Of a stretch of DNA of 64,000 nucleotides, positions 11,166 to 24,211 are shown piece after piece; positions within the stretch are counted from its first letter, which is position 1, and each line of letters opens with the position of its first letter. Both the position numbers and the translations under genes were made by a program. The notes under the pieces are model-generated. The model made no database searches, was not told where the DNA came from, and saw nothing but the letters and a program-made list of their open reading frames with translations. The DNA is from Taenia hydatigena (taxonomy: Eukaryota; Platyhelminthes; Cestoda; Cyclophyllidea; Taeniidae): the NCBI GenBank assembly GCA_036345935.2, contig JADWOT020001577.1, forward strand, positions 1,907,795 through 1,971,794, read 5' to 3'.

Positions 11166-14100
11166 GTAAGAACGGTTTAACATGGAAAGCGATAGGCCCC
11201 TTGACTTCTTTGATGCTTTCTTTTAGAATTCTTGTATTAATAAATATGCGCTTCTTTTTGCACTGATTAGTTCATAGTATCTCTGGGTCTATTGTTTTTC
11301 ATAATAACGCCCCATTTGCTAAAAAGCTTAGGCATATGAGTAGCGCAATTCAGGAAATCTTAGTACCACTTTGTTGACAAAGGCAAAATGAGGTTTCCCA
11401 CCAAGAATTCGCCTTTTTCCATTAACCCACAAGCAACTCACTCTAAATATAGTAGGGGAGAAATTACACAGGCAGTTTAAATTCATCTTCACAGTGCGTA
11501 AATAGATGCTACGCATCCTATAGGCTTAAGTGAAGGAAATCAGACTAACTAATTCACCTCATAGGAAGATTTTGGTTCCACTTGCATGCCACCGTTAAAA
11601 TTTAACGCATAATTTTGTTTTTAATATACCAACAGCTATTTGTTAGACACCTAGGTAAACGCCACATTATGGAGAGTACAAATTTAAAGTCGGCGGTTAA
11701 CTTTAATGTTGGTTTTACGACTTGCGGTTATCTGGTCATGTTTATGTCTGATTTGCCTAATTGTTATATCCAAAATTACCTCGAGATTGGTAGAAAAAAG
11801 TGTTAGCTGCCTACTTCACGATATGCTTTGGGGTCCGTCTACATTCATTCGGACGGTCTCGGAAGATGGAAAGCACTTTCCAGTCTAAATCCGTTATTTC
11901 CCACTTTCGAATTTTTAAAACATAAATCTTGTCCTCCTTAATTCCTACCACCGTTGACGTCATCCCCGTCATGGTGTGACACTTGACGAGTAGCCATTTC
12001 AAAGGAGCGCGGTTCACTGTTTAAGGTATTTCTATGTACACTTTCGTGTCTTGTTCCTGTCGTTAAGCTGATTTAATGGAGACAAGTTTTCTCTGTGGGA
12101 TTACATAATCCTGTGCATTATAACACACCGTCTTTTGTAAGCCTCTGAGTTGGTTCCAGCTAAATTATAACTGAATTGAGTTTAGCCCTTGCTTGAAAGC
12201 CTCACCAAATCGCATTAAATAAAAGGGCTTAAATTCATCAAAAAAGTGAAATTAACCATTTTTGTTAGTTATGGCAATCTGGAATTGAGCCAAATTGTTT
12301 AATATACTTGGGTAGTCGTGCATAAGTGTCTCTCTTCTCAAGCTTCTTATCCGACTTTTGACATATATCGCATCATTTCAAAGGACCTTTACTTAATTTT
12401 TGGTGCAGAAAAGGCCTTTAAATTTGTCTGGCTCATTTCCCTGCCTATCTTTTTGTCTCATTTGCGGAAAATAAAATGTTAAGGCAAAGTATATCTTCAT
12501 GACCTTATAATTGAATTGCCTGACCAAAGAGTGAAAGATGGTTGCCTCATCTGCGAGTACTCTTCTGTTGAATAAGAAATTAATTAGAGGATGGATTTCA
12601 ACCACGCATCTCACCTACACAGGACTACGTAGAGGATTAAATTTTAATAAGAGGAAATAATGCAACTTCTGATTTGTGCATCGACCATTGGCCATTGAGA
12701 GCCAATGTAATCCATCCTTCCCATAGTCCTGAATAAAGAATAATTTGCCGTACAATCGACTGCACAGCGGTCGCTTTTAAAATACGCTATATACCCTTTG
12801 TGAGGGCGTTATAAGTTGAGGTGATTAGTTGTGTAGGCTCATCTGCCTGTCATTTGCTGCCATTCAAGCGACGGTAGCTAGGGAGAGCGTCCAAATGCAA
12901 ATATAAAATTAAGCTTTTCTGCCGCTGAATATGCATGCAAATTGCCAAACACTTTTGCTGCCTTTAATTGTGGCGCTTGGAGTTTTATTCTCGTTGATCA
13001 TAAAGTGCTTCACGAAAGAGCCTTTAGTAAAATGGGGTAGAAAGTGTACCACTACGAAGTTTACTGTAAATTCACTGTATCAGAGCCTTTCGCCAATTCA
13101 TGCTCCTCGAGTTTAGCTTTTGTAAAGGTAAAAAATAATGTGAGGAAATAAAATACGTTGCCCTAATTATCTGCATCATGAACTATAGAGGTCGAACGAA
13201 TTCACTAGGCTAAAGCACTCCCGGGTAATTAGACCTTCAACCCAAAAGCAAACTTCCGGCCAAAAGGAGTAACTTGTACCTAAGAATAGAGCAGCAATTA
13301 AAGGGGACTAGCACATCATACTTCAGGGCTCTACAGTCTATCATTTGGACATGTAATGTCAGAAAATCGTTGCATTTGCGTGCCTTTTGTATTTGAGCCC
13401 CACAGAGGACATTACCGAAAAGGATATGAATTCTCCTGACCATTGGCCCTCTGTCACGATTTGACGAGAAACTTGATCGGTCGACACAGTCTGTGGATCG
13501 AGTTACTCGACTTCGACGTTAGACTTGAGATTACTTTGAATTTAACTTTGACCTTCTTCACCATTTGATTAAAAATTGCACAGGTAGCGCACTAGCAATT
13601 GTTTAAAGAGAAGAATCGAAGACGGAATATCTCCTATGCTTAATTAATTAATGCGATCTGCATTCCCGCTTATTTTGAATTTGTTTTAAAGGTCAAATCT
13701 CGACCTCACAATGAAATGTGCCAAGCGAATTATCTTCAAAGCAGTGCCACGGGAAGTTTTACTTATATGAAGATGTTTGTATTGAGTTAATCCTACGCTC
13801 ATTTTGAACACCCCATCTAGAAGAAAGGTTGACTGTCGATTTCTCTGCACTGTATTTCTAACTGATCTTGGTGTAAGCGTAAGTATTCGTCAAGGTCGGG
13901 CTTGATAATCGCATACTTCCGGCACTTTTGTTTTAATTTGCAGCTTCAAAGCTCACAGTTGTGAAGGGCGAAATAGCGTGATGGCACTGTGAATAGTAGA
14001 AAGTACTAATACTCCGTGTCAGTGAGAACATGTATGCACCAGTGTGCGGTGTGGAAAGCAGTCTCCTGGGAGAGGAAGAGCGAGATTTATATCGCCAGAA

Positions 14101-14783
14101 GTTTTAAGGTACATTTCAGAAGGACGATGAGAGGCTCAACCTCTCAGCAGTAAGGCAGTTGAATGGCATAAGGGCTTCAAAGACGGCCCACAGCACACTA
14201 GTCATTCTAGTTAACACTCATTCTCCTTGCGCAATGTTCGTGTTGAAATTGCAAGCTAGCTAGCATCTGCAGCTTTTAGAAGTTGGAAATTGCCTATGAG
14301 CAGCACGCATTCTATTCCAAAGTGGTCCAGATGAACTTAAAATAACCCTTTTGATGGGTCGTTATGAATTATGTTCCCTTTCTTTGATACCCCAAATGTC
14401 TGCCTTCGAATTGACCGCCAATAGGAAGACTCTCTTTACATCTTCTGTCCCTATGTCTCTTCGTCTATTCAATGTGCGGCAGCCATCCTCATATTGATGA
14501 GGAACTAAAATTTCCTTCATTTTTAGCCTTAGTTACGCAGACCGATGCCTGCTTCTTCCTTTAAAAAAAAGCTATTTTGCTTGAATTCTTCATCCCCTTC
14601 AATAGAGATAGTGAGTTTGTGTCAGGTGCGGATAATAATGCATTAAAAAATTGGTGCTGCCCTCCTCTAAAACAAGGCAAAAAAGCCAAATTCACTGAAA
14701 TGTTTGCTACTGAATTGCCGTGTCATCATTTTTTGGAAGAAGGAAGCATTTATTTAAATAGTAAGTAGTAAATAATAAATAGA
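11166..14783. other. Intergenic DNA, no gene seen
   Basis: Short ORFs of at most 73 codons without recognisable content. No promoter, RNA gene or repeat unit could be supported. Confidence 0.45.
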
Positions 14784-14898
14784 GTGATGATAGCGGCGGT
14801 GGAGATTGTGATAGCGGCGGTGATGGTAACGGTAGTGTCAGTAGTGATGCTGATGGCGGTAGCGGCGATGGTGATGGTAGTGGTGGTAATAATGGTGT
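14784..14898. repeat. Imperfect GGT/GAT/GGC trinucleotide tract
   Basis: About 115 bases are built almost wholly of interrupted GGT, GAT, GGC and AGT triplets, for example GATAGCGGCGGTGG. This is a purine-plus-T strand with hardly any C outside GGC. A short proline/serine ORF on the opposite strand is a by-product. It looks like a decayed microsatellite. Confidence 0.8.
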
Positions 14899-17601
14899 CG
14901 AAGAATCACACATGTCTATAGGAATCCTTTTTTCTCAACAAAATTTGGAATTTTGCCAAAAAATAATGCCATTGGTGACTCATCAGTTTGTGGCTCGAAA
15001 GAACTTAAAATGAGGCACATAAAAAGCATTTTAATGTTCCTTATACCCCTCAAAGCAATAAAATATCTTTTGAATTAAAAAAGCTATTTGTTTATAAACA
15101 ATTTGTTGATACCTTTTAGGGAGGTGGGCATTAAACAAAGCGAGGTGTGCACCAATTATGAGACGAGAGAGTCGGTATGAAAAGCGGGCAAAATGGCTCT
15201 TCCTCCTTTCCATCAATTGTTGACTCAAGATGTATCGAAAGATCAAAGCAGTTTTGGCGTTGAATTGTTAGTTTTTGCAATTTTGCGACAAGGATTAATT
15301 AATTAATTAAAGGGGCTTTGATGGTCTCAAAAAGATAGAGTATGGCCCTTACTTTTCAGGTTCTAGTCAATGCAGCAGCCTATGCCTGGCATTTGTTAAG
15401 TCCTCTTTCAGAGGCTCTTCATTCTTTCCCTCACATACTTTGTGAAAGTTGGAAGAGACAGCAAGCTCTTTACTGCTCTTAAACTTGAATATCTCAAGTT
15501 GCAGTATTCGTGGCGCCATCGAGGGTGAGTTGGTAAAGCACTCCGACAATTCTACAGGCTCGCTTATTTTAATTTATCACCGATATACCTCCTTAAAGAA
15601 GAATATGTCTGCTTATGGAGGTTAGCTTAGACACCAACTCATTTAAGCCTATGAGTTGGTGAGCAAATCACAGACCGAAAGGCAGGAAGGTGGGTGGGCG
15701 AACGGGAGGGCGGGAGTGAATGCTCTACCTGGCCTTAGATTTTCCTTCGTGAACACGCACTGGCGGCCACACGTCAAACGTCAGCCTAAGTAAGTATAAT
15801 CAGTCGCCTATATTTAAGGAATCATCAAACGAATTACAATTTTCTTTGATCTAACGCTCTGTCTGTGAGTACTGCAACAGCCTGATTGGTGGGACCGATT
15901 TGTAATGTTTCGTAGGCCTTTTAAATTGTTTATTTTATCCTTCAAAGCATCAGTTTGCATGATGCTTCCTTGCTAGTTGTTTTATTTGTGCATTTAACTG
16001 CGAGGGACCATTCAGTCTCTGATTCTTCTGTATCCATTTTCGAGAGATTTGAATCCGTTCTTGAATACTTACAGAATAATTATAAGGGCTTCTTTTACAG
16101 TGATGGACCTCATTACGGCTTTAAATGTGATTTGGAGCGAAGAGAGTCCATTGTAACATGCTAAATGCGTAAAAATTGCCATCTTTTTGACGATCAGAGC
16201 AACTAAATTGCATCCAGTGGACGAGTAAGCAGACCAAACCTGAAAGGTTGAGTCCGGAAAAAGTGTAAATGTAGAGGTGTGTCAAATCGTGGCTCGTTAA
16301 AAATAGCTGAGTTGCCGTTCAGCAAATGTGGAGTGCCACAAAAGACTTGAATACTCTTTAGTTAGTGGAGCTTACAAACAGAAAAAGAGGGCGGAATCAC
16401 CAAAATCATTATAATGTCCTCCAACTTTTACAGCACAGATTGCATCACGACGAATGGCCAAGAATTAGGCTTAAGAGAAGGAAGTCTTCAGCCTCAGCAG
16501 TTTCAATCACCATCTTGACGTCAGTGGCTGACCCCTAAGCCCATTATTTCCTCCGCATTTGTCCATTATAGCCTTCATCGAGAATTCATCACTTTATGAT
16601 GTCTTTAGAATAACTCTACCCACTGATTTACTATTAGATCCGTACAATTCACTCTCACTTTTAGCCGTCTTGCATGGTTGTGGCGGTGTGAAGGTATATC
16701 CATGGCAGTCTTTAAATGGTGATAGTTCCAATCTCTTTCGGGTCATTTAATCATTCGTATGAAAAGGCAGAATACAAAACGTCAGCCTACTACCTTGCGT
16801 GTTTGACTGCCAGTTTCGATTACAGTCACATTAATGGCCATATTGCCCTTGCCGGTTGGGCAAGCCTCTGAGATGTCAACAGTTCCAACCTCTTTCTCTT
16901 CGCATATTCTGCCCAAGTATTGCGCCTTTTATTATTTCAAGGAAGTCTTGAGGTGCTGCCGTTGGTAATACATCCAATTGGGTTCAATCTATCGGCTTCG
17001 GGATGCTAGAGATGTGGTGAAAGATTCTGATTTGTAAAAACTTTCTCTTCTTTGTGTGGAAAGCTGCTTGACTTGTCTTTTTGATTCACAAAGCATTAGT
17101 TTTTGTGCATAAAATTGCTGTTTTCGTGTGTGAATTCGCATTTTAAGAATTGTGGGACAAGTTCTTCTTTCGTCCAGAAGAAGTGTCCTTCTTTTCAACA
17201 TTCACTCCTCAAAGTGATGCCTATCGCAACGCTTTCGGCGGAAGTTCTCAGTTTGATTTTTGATAAACATGGCAAGAAGAATTGGTAGGGTAAGTGCACC
17301 TCTTTGTATTCCAAACAAAGTAGAGTTTGTGCATTCCTCGCCTTCAACTAGTTAAAGGGTTTGCTTGTTTGGGTGTTTTTCTTTAGGACGGGGAAAACGC
17401 CTCCATTTCAGTTTGTTCGTATTTTTTATAAGGATATTTAAAAATAACCTACCCCTAAAGTATCACTGTCAAAAGAAATAGACTCATAATGTATTTTAAC
17501 ACCTTGACGTTTGTTGAATTCGTCGTTTTAAGCTGCGCAGTTACATACCGCTTGGACGTTACAATTCTGCCTCCGAGAGAGATGGATGACCCCTCGGCCC
17601 A
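14899..17601. other. Intergenic DNA with short simple repeats, no gene seen
   Basis: A short run of ATTAATTA units lies at about 15294-15310. The rest holds only short ORFs and one LTR remnant near 16.8 kb. Confidence 0.45.
16806..16960 (+). mobile_element. Degenerate TRIM LTR copy
   Basis: The order of LTR words is kept: GCCAGTTTCGATTACAGTCA, then ATGGCCATATTGCCC, then GGGCAAGCCTC, then TTCTGCCCAAGTATTG, then TTCAAGGAAGTCTTGAGG. The AT core is partly replaced and the terminal CTACA has become TGCC. No target-site duplication could be recognised. Confidence 0.55.
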
Positions 17602-17806
17602 CCTTTACGTCTACAGTACATTTTCTGTCCCGGTATTATGGCAACTTTTTGCCCCAAATGCAATATATTGGTGGAAGAGGAGAGAAGAACGGTTCCCAAC
17701 GGACACCTATGTTTGTTTTTATTGTTAAAATCTAAAAGTTAACTTGTTTAAAGAAGAGCATATGCTGTGAATGGAGGAAACTGTGAAGACTATAACTGGA
17801 GGGTTA
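17602..17806 (+). repeat. Direct duplication, copy A
   Basis: This roughly 205-bp stretch recurs at about 18132-18340. Shared words include GGTGGAAGAGGAGAGAAGAA, ATGTTTGTTTTTATTG and GTTAACTTGTTTAAAGA. The copies differ by scattered substitutions and a few small indels. It encodes nothing recognisable. Confidence 0.85.
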
Positions 17807-18000
17807 ATTGTAGCTTTACCACCCGTCCCCTACTTACCTACTTACATACCACTTCAACTTGGAGCAATGCAAACACTCCTCTTCGCTGCGCAGCATCCTC
17901 TTTTCCACTCCAATGTGTGGCATCATGCACCGCCACGCATGCTAGTCATTGCACGTCTATTTGCACACGCATGTGCGCCCGTCGCGGTGGCCACCAGGAG

Positions 18001-18113
18001 AGGGAGGCGGAGGATGCGTGATGGTGGATGGATAAGTGAGTGGATGGATGGATTTATGGCTGGCTGGCTGGTAGGCGGAGAGGTGGTGGTGTGGTGTGGT
18101 GTGGTGTAGTGGG
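18001..18113. repeat. Compound simple repeat (TGGA/TGGC/TGGTG)
   Basis: Short tandem runs of GGAT, GGCT and GGTGT units lie between the two direct-repeat copies. An ORF across this tract has low-complexity Trp/Val/Met-rich sequence and is not credible as a gene. Confidence 0.8.
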
Positions 18114-18131
18114 TTGAGCTCGTCTAGTTAG

Positions 18132-18340
18132 TACCTGTACGTCTACATTACATTTTCTGTCTTAGTATTATGGCAACTTTTTTGTCTCCAATGCAATATT
18201 TTGGTGGAAGAGGAGAGAAGAACGGTTCCCAAAGGACACCTATGTTTGTTTTTATTGTTAAAATCTAAAAGTTAACTTGTTTAAAGAGGATCCTGTGCTG
18301 TGAACGGAGGAAACTGTGAAGACTCTAACTGAAGGGTTCA
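18132..18340 (+). repeat. Direct duplication, copy B
   Basis: This is the second copy of the segment at 17602-17806, about 530 bases downstream in the same orientation. The region between them ends in a compound simple repeat, so replication slippage or unequal crossover could explain the arrangement. Confidence 0.85.
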
Positions 18341-21300
18341 TAATAGCGTCTGCCTTCGACAGTTCTGTGTTCTATCAAAAATTTAGTTGCAACGAAAGTG
18401 ACACTGGCCCTGGGCCATCTAGAAAGTTCTGTACAGAGCTGTTCACTTTACCAGTAAAACGACGTCCACTAGCTTATGGGCACCCAGATATGTGCATGGC
18501 TGGATGAAACTAAAGTGAGAACAAAGTGGAACCCTATTTCCATAAAATTACTTAAACCTTGCCTAATAACGACTGTCAGCCTTCAGGCCAGGGTTTTTGC
18601 AGCTGGCGATGGCCGAACGAGATGGTTGCGAATTCTCTATTTGCAACGATACAGTTCCCAAACTAGGCGAAACTCAAATTTTAGTAAAGCCGCTAAAAGG
18701 GTTCGGTGACGACTATTCTCTCAGTTTCAAACAAATTCGACTGCCGAAGAGGTTAGTCCACGGGTCTTTCTCACAGCCTTGACTACGCTGTAATGGTTAG
18801 ACTTGGAAGGATGCCTGCGGGCCATGACAGTAGCTCTTCAGCCCTCCTGTATGTCAACAGTGCATTGTCTATTCCATTGTTTTGACTTCTTTCGATTTCG
18901 AAAACTTAGAATATAGCAATTCCACAAAAAAGGTATCAAGAGCATACCTGTTAATGGGCAATTAGATTGTTTCATGCTTTCTAATTCCTCTTCATCCAAT
19001 TTATTGTCTGTTTCCCTAGAGTGTTATAAGCCTCACGATGCAGAAATTTAAACCTGTGGACAAGACTGGATCAAATTAAAATTTAAATATTCGTTATGGG
19101 AGATTCAGACACAAAAGGACTATAATCCTTCCAATTACCAAACCTGAAAGATGCTTAATAACCTGATGATTTCAATGAGGCGATTTGGTGTTCTAAAAGA
19201 GCAGAGTTTTGGAGGACGAGAATAGGGGATTTTCTGGCTCTGGTCTCTATAATCTACCAGATTCGCCAACTACGGAATTCCTTTAGCGTGAGTCACTCAA
19301 AAAATCATTTTCAGGCTACTTTTGTTCCGCACGCAATGCGGTAATAGTGGATTGTGTACCAGCGATAGCCCAGATACCACCGAAACTCGCAAAAAAAGCC
19401 ATTTGTGCCTGTGCCTCAAGCTCGCTATTAAAAGCTGCTTGTCGGTGAGGGCTATACATGCCTTCTAATATAAATTTATATTTGCTCTATTACTATCAAA
19501 ACTCACTCATTTAGAGATAGCTTTAAAAGGTTTTTAAAAGCCTTATTTATGCTGATCCGGCTAGGGTACCATTCGCAGTTTAATCAAATTGTCTCTGTCC
19601 TCCTGCTTGATCACTTTATGTTAAAGCCTTTGGACGTCAACGAAGACTCCTTTTGATAGATATCCACATTAGTGGATACAAATGTAATGATTGGCAATTA
19701 AAACCTATTTCTTCTCTAGATCTCCGTGTCCATAGTTATTAGTTCTAAAACCTTTGTTGAACTTTCTAGAGGTGCATCCTACTAAATAAGGCATATTTTA
19801 TATAATTTTTAGATGATGGTCGTTCCAAAATCCTTCTTTCTGGCATTCGCCTGCTAAATTGAGAGAAATGAAAGGCAATGGAACAGCTTTGGTGCTCCTT
19901 CCCTCCTCGGGAAAGATTAGGCAGATCAAAATATATCTTTTCTTTAAAAAGTAGCAAAGTGGACGTTTACAGGTTATCGGAGTGAAAAAGAGGTCGATGG
20001 CGTTCACTCAGTCCTGTAGTAGGCGTAATCTGGTCGCCTGTCTTGAAAAGGACTTATAAACCAGTAACAAGCCATAAAACAAGGCGCTAGATACCGTTAT
20101 AAGTATAAATTGGGAACCTGCGTTAGTCCCATCATTATAGGTTAAACCCTGACACAATTTCCTTGCTACAATAGTCTTTGCATTTATTTTACACGACTTT
20201 CATCACGTTCTTTTTAAAAGTTCTTCTGTATAAATTAGCATCCTATTTTGCGCTTTATCACTTGACAAATAAGTGACAATGACGAAAGGCGTTCAACGTT
20301 GACAGCTTTAGCACCGAGAAGTTCAAAGGTGTAAGGCTTCAAGGTCATTTAAAATCATCTAACTTTTGCAATCACTATGGCCTAATGCAACTCATAAATC
20401 GAGAAGAAATTCTTCTCTCTCCTTGATTATCTAAAATGAATGTCTGTCTAACTGGTTGGTCTCAATGCAACACAATTAGAATGCAAAATGAATTAGTCAC
20501 CAATTAATTCAGTGCGGATTTGTTGTGATACAGTCGAAACCGGGGAGAACTAGAGGATAGCGCTCAAAACAACACTGCGATTGTTTAACGCAATGCGCTC
20601 TCCTAATTGCATACTTTCCTGAGCGTTTAGACCCAGTCATCGCATTGTTGGCACGGATCTATTTACAAGGCAGACCCATGCTACTACTTTCTTATCAATT
20701 CTGGTACAAATAGTCAAGGCTATCTAAGCCTTTTCTTAAAAGCAACTCACAAGTTGTGTGGTATCACAGCAAACAAAGCATTTCCGCACCATTGTCACTA
20801 TCTACTGCATATCAACAGTGAGGCTATGTGCATTTCTTTTTACAAGGATTAACACAGTTGCCGATTTTTTTCTTTGTGCGTTCCTAGTGGGATTTGGATA
20901 CGCAAAGAGGCAGTAAGAGGTTGGAATTTAATAAAATTGCACCAATATTAATACAAAATCATTCATGGACAATTCTGACAACATGGACTAGCCTCCGAAT
21001 GAAGAGCTCGCTGTGAACATCACAGTTTTTGGTAAGCAAGAGCTTCTCTCATTCTGACTTTAGAATGGCGATGTATTTTACTTCTGCGTGTGTAACCAAA
21101 GTTGGGTGTTGACTAAATGTTTTAGCAAAGAAGATTGCAGTCACTCTAAATGGACGCCAATTTGATGCACCTTCAAATCTGCTGTGTAGATTTGTTCCTC
21201 TGTACTTAAGGGGCACGCGACTCGCAGAGAGGGATGGAGGCGGACGCATTCTTCATTAAGTAACGCTTGGTCGTCATCTTAGTGCAATCCCGTAGCATCC

Positions 21301-24211
21301 TATCATTGACTAATTTACCATTTCTACTCTCCAGCAAGGCTTCGGGTTGATTTCTTGATGGATTAACACCGAAGGCTTTCTAAGGCTACATCTGAGCATG
21401 GGGCTTTCGGTCGCCTTAGACATGATCTTTTGCCCTAGTGCATTGACCTTGAGACCAAAGTGGCCACTAATGAACTCCAAGTGTTGTTCAACCAATCAGA
21501 AGAGAGCAAGTAACGCTGATGTCTTTGGACTGTCGAATCATACTACCTGCAAGAATAGGTGTGTCCAGAAAATGGGTAATTAAGGCTTCTTTTGTAGTTT
21601 AAGACATCTATGGCACATGCTCATCCCTTTGATTCCTAAGTTTCTTGGTAGCGAACCTACTTCCGAACCGGTATGAACTAAAACCCATTCGGGGGAGACT
21701 CAATGGTGGCGAATCCCTGCCTATTTCGCTTAACGCGTCAACTTTTCGTTAAGGAACTTCTTGATAACGAAGTTGCAATGGAATATTAAGTGCTTCTATG
21801 TCGTTTTCGCAGGTCAACAGGCAGAAACTCGAAATGACCGACTTGTGTCCCATAAAAGCCTTAACATAGGAAGTGTATTAGTTCAAAAAATCCACAAAAT
21901 TTAGCATTTTGGTGAGGCTGAATTAAGAAGATTTTAATTTTATAGTCGCCCTCATAAGCTGGACTGATGGTGATGCGAGCTAAATGGGAATGCGGGCTAT
22001 TAAAAGCAGTGCTAGCAACAGAACACCACGGCACCGACCGAGCTGGTGACCGAGATTGCGGAGAAATATGAGTTCGCCCAGATAAGGGTAAAAATTAAAC
22101 AATTCATTGGTTTGTTACAACGCGCTTGTTCCTTTTTTTTAGTTAGTGATTCCATCTTAGACTAGCAGAGAGGATTAATTCTGACACCTAGGACAAAATA
22201 AGTCATCCACGTTTCTCATATGGTGCAATTCATTTCCGTTTGTACTTGACGGATAAGTACTATGTTTTGGCCAGTTTTTGGATAGATAGTTATAATTTTT
22301 GTCAGACCCATGACGTCCTCTCATCACATTTGGTTGAAGCATTTAAATTGCTAGGCTAATAGGTCCCTTAAAATTAAACTTTCCATGCAAGTGAAGACTG
22401 CGTCTGTGCCGAACTTCCTCTACCAAATAGTCCGATTAAGAAGCCTTTCAACTCAATGCAGTTGCCATTAATTCTTGCATGATTCATTCCATTTCGGTTG
22501 TAGGGCGTCACTCCAAGTAGCTAATTTCTTATCGTGCTAAAGAGCTGCTATAGAATTAGAAAGAACGGACGTAAAACTGACATTTGAATGGTGGTTTAAG
22601 TTATAGAGCGTCTTGCAACTCCTCGGCGTCTCTTATTTTAGATGCTTTGACCAAAATTCCACCAAAATCAACCACAAGAAGGTTAGAGATGAAAGGACAA
22701 CTTTGCTACTAGCCATTTTTAATAAAATGTGTGAACATGATTGGATTGTCTAAAAATCCTGTCCTCTTTAGGTCGACTTGTCCCTAGAAAGGATTGACCT
22801 AAGCATGCTGTTGGAGGCTAAAGCGGCTCTACTTCATGCCCTAATTTATGCGCCACTCGTTTTTTTTCTGCATTTGTATCCATTTAAAAGGAAGACCGTA
22901 CCGCCTTTGACTGTGTACAAATCCTTACTTGCGGGATCCGTAAAAGGCTTTTGGATGGAGGCATTTTTGGCTCTTATTGCCATTGTTTCATCACGCACCT
23001 CAAGCATTACCAAAACACGCCCTTCTGTATTTTAACCAAAAGGCGAGGATCTGATTCTATGTTTCATATGCCCCTCAATGATTCTGCATTATCAGTGTCA
23101 GATTATAGAGGTCAACTAAGTGGGTTCTGGGCAGTAGGTCTCTCCACTGCTTACCACACCTTTTACTGGTGTTGCAAGAATGCCAAAACGGTTGGGCCTT
23201 GCAGCAGCCTAGTTTCGTCACGACCGACATGAGATGGTGTCAAATGGATTCAAAATTGGCGGATGGTAGTGAGAATCCAACAAAAGATTCTGTACCTCTT
23301 GATTGGCACTTGTCGATTCCCACTTTGTGAAAAACTCTAAAAGTTCTACCTCCGCGAGTAATTATTAAGAACAACGCATACCTTCAAAAGCCTGTATCGG
23401 GCCAAATATTACCAGTTTAACTGTATTATGCTCAAAAGTTTCCCTTTAGATCGGTTAAAATTCAAGTTCTCATACTTTGCTTGCAGTCCAAATCACTCAT
23501 AACTTACTTTTTATGTGTCTCTTGCCTAAGCTTATTTCTATTTAATTAAAAAAAAACTTTGCGTGTGGTCAAAATGCATTAAAATTGTGCCAATTACTTG
23601 AGAGTCTGTTCGACTAAGTTGTTTCATGCTTTATAACCGCTAATAATACATTTTCTCTAGCCGTGTACGACGAAAATGGGGACAAATTTACACAAAAATG
23701 TAAACTTTGTTGTTTCATTATCATGCATTCTGAATCAAAGCTAATTTACAGTGCCAGCACTTGCCTATCATTTTATGCTTTCTACTTATTTTTGCAAGTA
23801 GATAACACACCAAAGGAGTGTCAACTGCGGCCCTGGTTGAGCGACCTTACCGCTTACAATGCAGTTCCAAGAAAATTTATTTCAATTATTATTATTGCAA
23901 TCTTAGAAGAAACCTATTCTTTTGAACCAATATGGTTTCCTTTTATTAAGGTAAAGCGAAACGGAAAAAGCTAAGGACGATATTTTATTGAATGCTTAAA
24001 TTCACTAATTATCAATTGATGGAACCTGTGTAGTGGTCCACTTTTTTCTATATCTTTTTTGTGGCATAAGATGGTTTTTGAGCAACCAGTTATCAATTGG
24101 ACCTTAATGTTTCTTAGGTCCGGTTATTTACTTTCTAATAAAAGTTTCATTTCTAATGGATTTAATAAAGCATTCAATGCAATAAATTTTTTATTAATCA
24201 TATATTGCTAG
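18341..24211. other. Intergenic DNA, no gene seen
   Basis: ORFs of up to 103 codons (for example at 23663-23974) carry no recognisable motif and do not join to neighbours. Bases about 23060-23330 weakly resemble parts of 121-340 and 28.9-29.1 kb. Confidence 0.45.

Noticed and set aside
17767..18109. Overlapping ORFs of 84 and 112 codons
   Set aside because: They run through a simple repeat and one copy of a direct duplication, giving low-complexity protein.
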